From the NCBI GenBank assembly GCA_017642695.1, contig JAEPQD010000001.1, positions 1,435,701-1,499,700 of the forward strand: DNA of 64,000 nt. The letters run 5' to 3'. Under the pieces are notes generated by a model that had not been told where the DNA came from, ran no database searches, and saw only the letters and a program-made list of their open reading frames with translations. Within the stretch, counting starts at the first letter, position 1. Every line of letters starts with the position of its first letter. Origin of the DNA: Parvibaculum sp. Lineage in GTDB: Bacteria; Pseudomonadota; Alphaproteobacteria; Parvibaculales; Parvibaculaceae. Shown here piece after piece: positions 62,892 through 64,000 of this stretch. The position numbers and the translations under genes were made by a program.

Positions 62892-64000
62892 ATGACCGAC
62901 ATTCCGAAGGACGAAGACACGACGCGCGCGCTGTTCCGGCTGCGCGACTTCCGGTTCTATATTTCGGGCAGGTTCCTCGGCACGCTCGGCATGCTGATCC
63001 AGTCGGTCGCGGTCGGCTGGCAGGTCTACGACATCACGGAAAGCCCGCTCGCGCTCGGCTATGTCGGCCTTGCGCAGTTCCTGCCCATGGTGCTCCTGAC
63101 GCTGCCCGCGGGCGACATCGCCGACCGCATCGACCGGCGCTACATCGTGGCGGTCGCGGGCCTTCTCGAAGCGGCGGCGGCCGGCTGGCTCATCCTCCTT
63201 ACACTGACGCATACGGGCGACGTGACGTGGTTCTACGCCGCGCTCGCCCTCTTCGGCAGTGCGCGCGCGCTGATGGCGCCTGCCTCGCGCTCCTTCGTGC
63301 CACTGCTCGTGTCGCCGCTGCAGCTTCCCCGCGCGATCGCGGTGAGCTCGTCCACCTTCCAGGTTGCGGTGATCTCGGGCCCGGCCATCGGCGGCGGGCT
63401 CTACCTCTTCGGCCCGGTGTTCGTTTACTCGGTATGCGTCGCGCTTTTCCTTGCGGTGACGCTCGCCTTCCTCGCGATCCGCACGCGCCCGCCGGTGCAG
63501 ACGGAAGCCCTTGTCACGACGGCCTTCCAGCGCGTGACGGCCGGCATCTCCTACATGCGCCGAACGCCCATCGTGCTCGGCGCTGTCTCGCTCGATCTCT
63601 TCGCGGTGCTGCTCGGCGGCGCGGTGGCGCTGCTGCCGATCTATGCGCGCGACATATTGCATGTCGGTCCCGAAGGTCTCGGCGTGATGCGTTCGGCTCC
63701 CGCCGTCGGCGCCATCATCATCAATCTGCTGATCATCTGGCGCCCGATCCGCGCGCGCACCGGCCACATCATGTTTGCCTGCGTCGCCCTGTTCGGTGTC
63801 GCCACCATCGTCTTCGGCCTGTCGGAAAATTTCTGGCTGACGCTCGGCGCCCTCGCCGTGATGGGCGCGTCCGACATGGTGAGCGTCAACATCCGCTCGA
63901 CGCTGATCCCGCTCGCGACGCCGCGGCAGATGCTCGGCCGCGTGACGGCGGTGGAGATGCTCTTCATCGGCGCCTCGAACGAACTCGGCGAATTCGAATC
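62892..64000 (+). CDS. MFS transporter (partial; C-terminus beyond window)
   Basis: This is the N-terminal 369 residues of a major facilitator, running off the right window edge. About ten hydrophobic helices are visible. The family loop GDIADRIDRRY (G-x-x-x-D-R-x-x-R-R type) lies between helices 2 and 3. The FRLRDFRFYISGRFLGTLGMLIQSVAVGWQVYD start (read in parts) is typical of the EntS/MFS_3 exporters of siderophores, drugs or other small molecules. The ATG at 62892 is preceded by a GGCAGG-like site. The substrate is unknown. Its upstream neighbour is the divergent 55-residue gene. Confidence 0.88.
   Translation, partial: MTDIPKDEDTTRALFRLRDFRFYISGRFLGTLGMLIQSVAVGWQVYDITESPLALGYVGLAQFLPMVLLTLPAGDIADRIDRRYIVAVAGLLEAAAAGWLILLTLTHTGDVTWFYAALALFGSARALMAPASRSFVPLLVSPLQLPRAIAVSSSTFQVAVISGPAIGGGLYLFGPVFVYSVCVALFLAVTLAFLAIRTRPPVQTEALVTTAFQRVTAGISYMRRTPIVLGAVSLDLFAVLLGGAVALLPIYARDILHVGPEGLGVMRSAPAVGAIIINLLIIWRPIRARTGHIMFACVALFGVATIVFGLSENFWLTLGALAVMGASDMVSVNIRSTLIPLATPRQMLGRVTAVEMLFIGASNELGEFE

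Overview
This 64 kb window is high-GC, gene-dense chromosomal DNA from an alphaproteobacterium, most likely of the Hyphomicrobiales/Rhizobiales group. A Parvibaculum-like organism is my best guess, but it is not proven. The support is a CIRCE-controlled groES-groEL pair, a HisZ/HisG pair, a lipid A/Kdo cluster carrying the DUF4170 and DUF374 genes, a short DUF2093 gene, a UbiD decarboxylase, and several acyl-CoA dehydrogenases with their companion phosphotransferases. I see no rRNA, tRNA, CRISPR array, insertion sequence or prophage.

Layout. 1-6.9 kb: malate synthase A (cut by the window edge), a divergent ScfR/RamB-type regulator, a cyanide-insensitive cytochrome bd oxidase operon (cydA-cydB plus a hidden 39-residue DUF2474 subunit), and a histidine-kinase-like protein with a ruined ATP site. 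7.3-11.1 kb: hisS-hisZ-hisG. 11.1-16.7 kb: a LysR regulator divergent from a TauE-type permease, and a TetR regulator divergent from a flavin monooxygenase/SDR operon, then a DUF72 gene. 16.7-18.1 kb: a serine hydroxymethyltransferase gene under a ZTP (pfl) riboswitch whose 3' end overlaps an intrinsic terminator. 18.4-22.7 kb: SDR, acyl-CoA dehydrogenase and groESL. 22.7-31.7 kb: mixed accessory genes, including a leaderless, apparently self-repressed TetR gene that shares an operator with a two-gene exported-protein operon (small membrane-anchored protein plus DUF2145). 31.7-36.8 kb: an APH-family kinase, purD, xseA, DUF2093 and an M23 peptidase. 36.8-45.9 kb: lipid A/Kdo and envelope genes (lpxL-like, lpxK, waaA, DUF374, msbA, tspO, DUF4170, cysQ-like, pmbA). 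46-55 kb: macro domain, ArfB, UbiD, enoyl-CoA hydratase, ETF-beta methyltransferase, ribF, RNA-modification genes and tadA. 55-62.4 kb: acyl-CoA dehydrogenase, GST, PAS histidine kinase, a second APH-family kinase, and a TetR-desaturase operon with twin operators. 62.5-64 kb: a small 55-residue ORF and a truncated MFS exporter.

Themes. Fatty-acid and acyl-CoA metabolism recurs throughout: malate synthase with its acyl-CoA-type regulator, two acyl-CoA dehydrogenases, an enoyl-CoA hydratase, two ACAD10/11-type kinases, ETF-beta methylation, FAD synthesis and a desaturase. One-carbon/purine metabolism appears as riboswitch-controlled glyA and purD. All functional calls rest on motifs and context read by eye; no database search was run.
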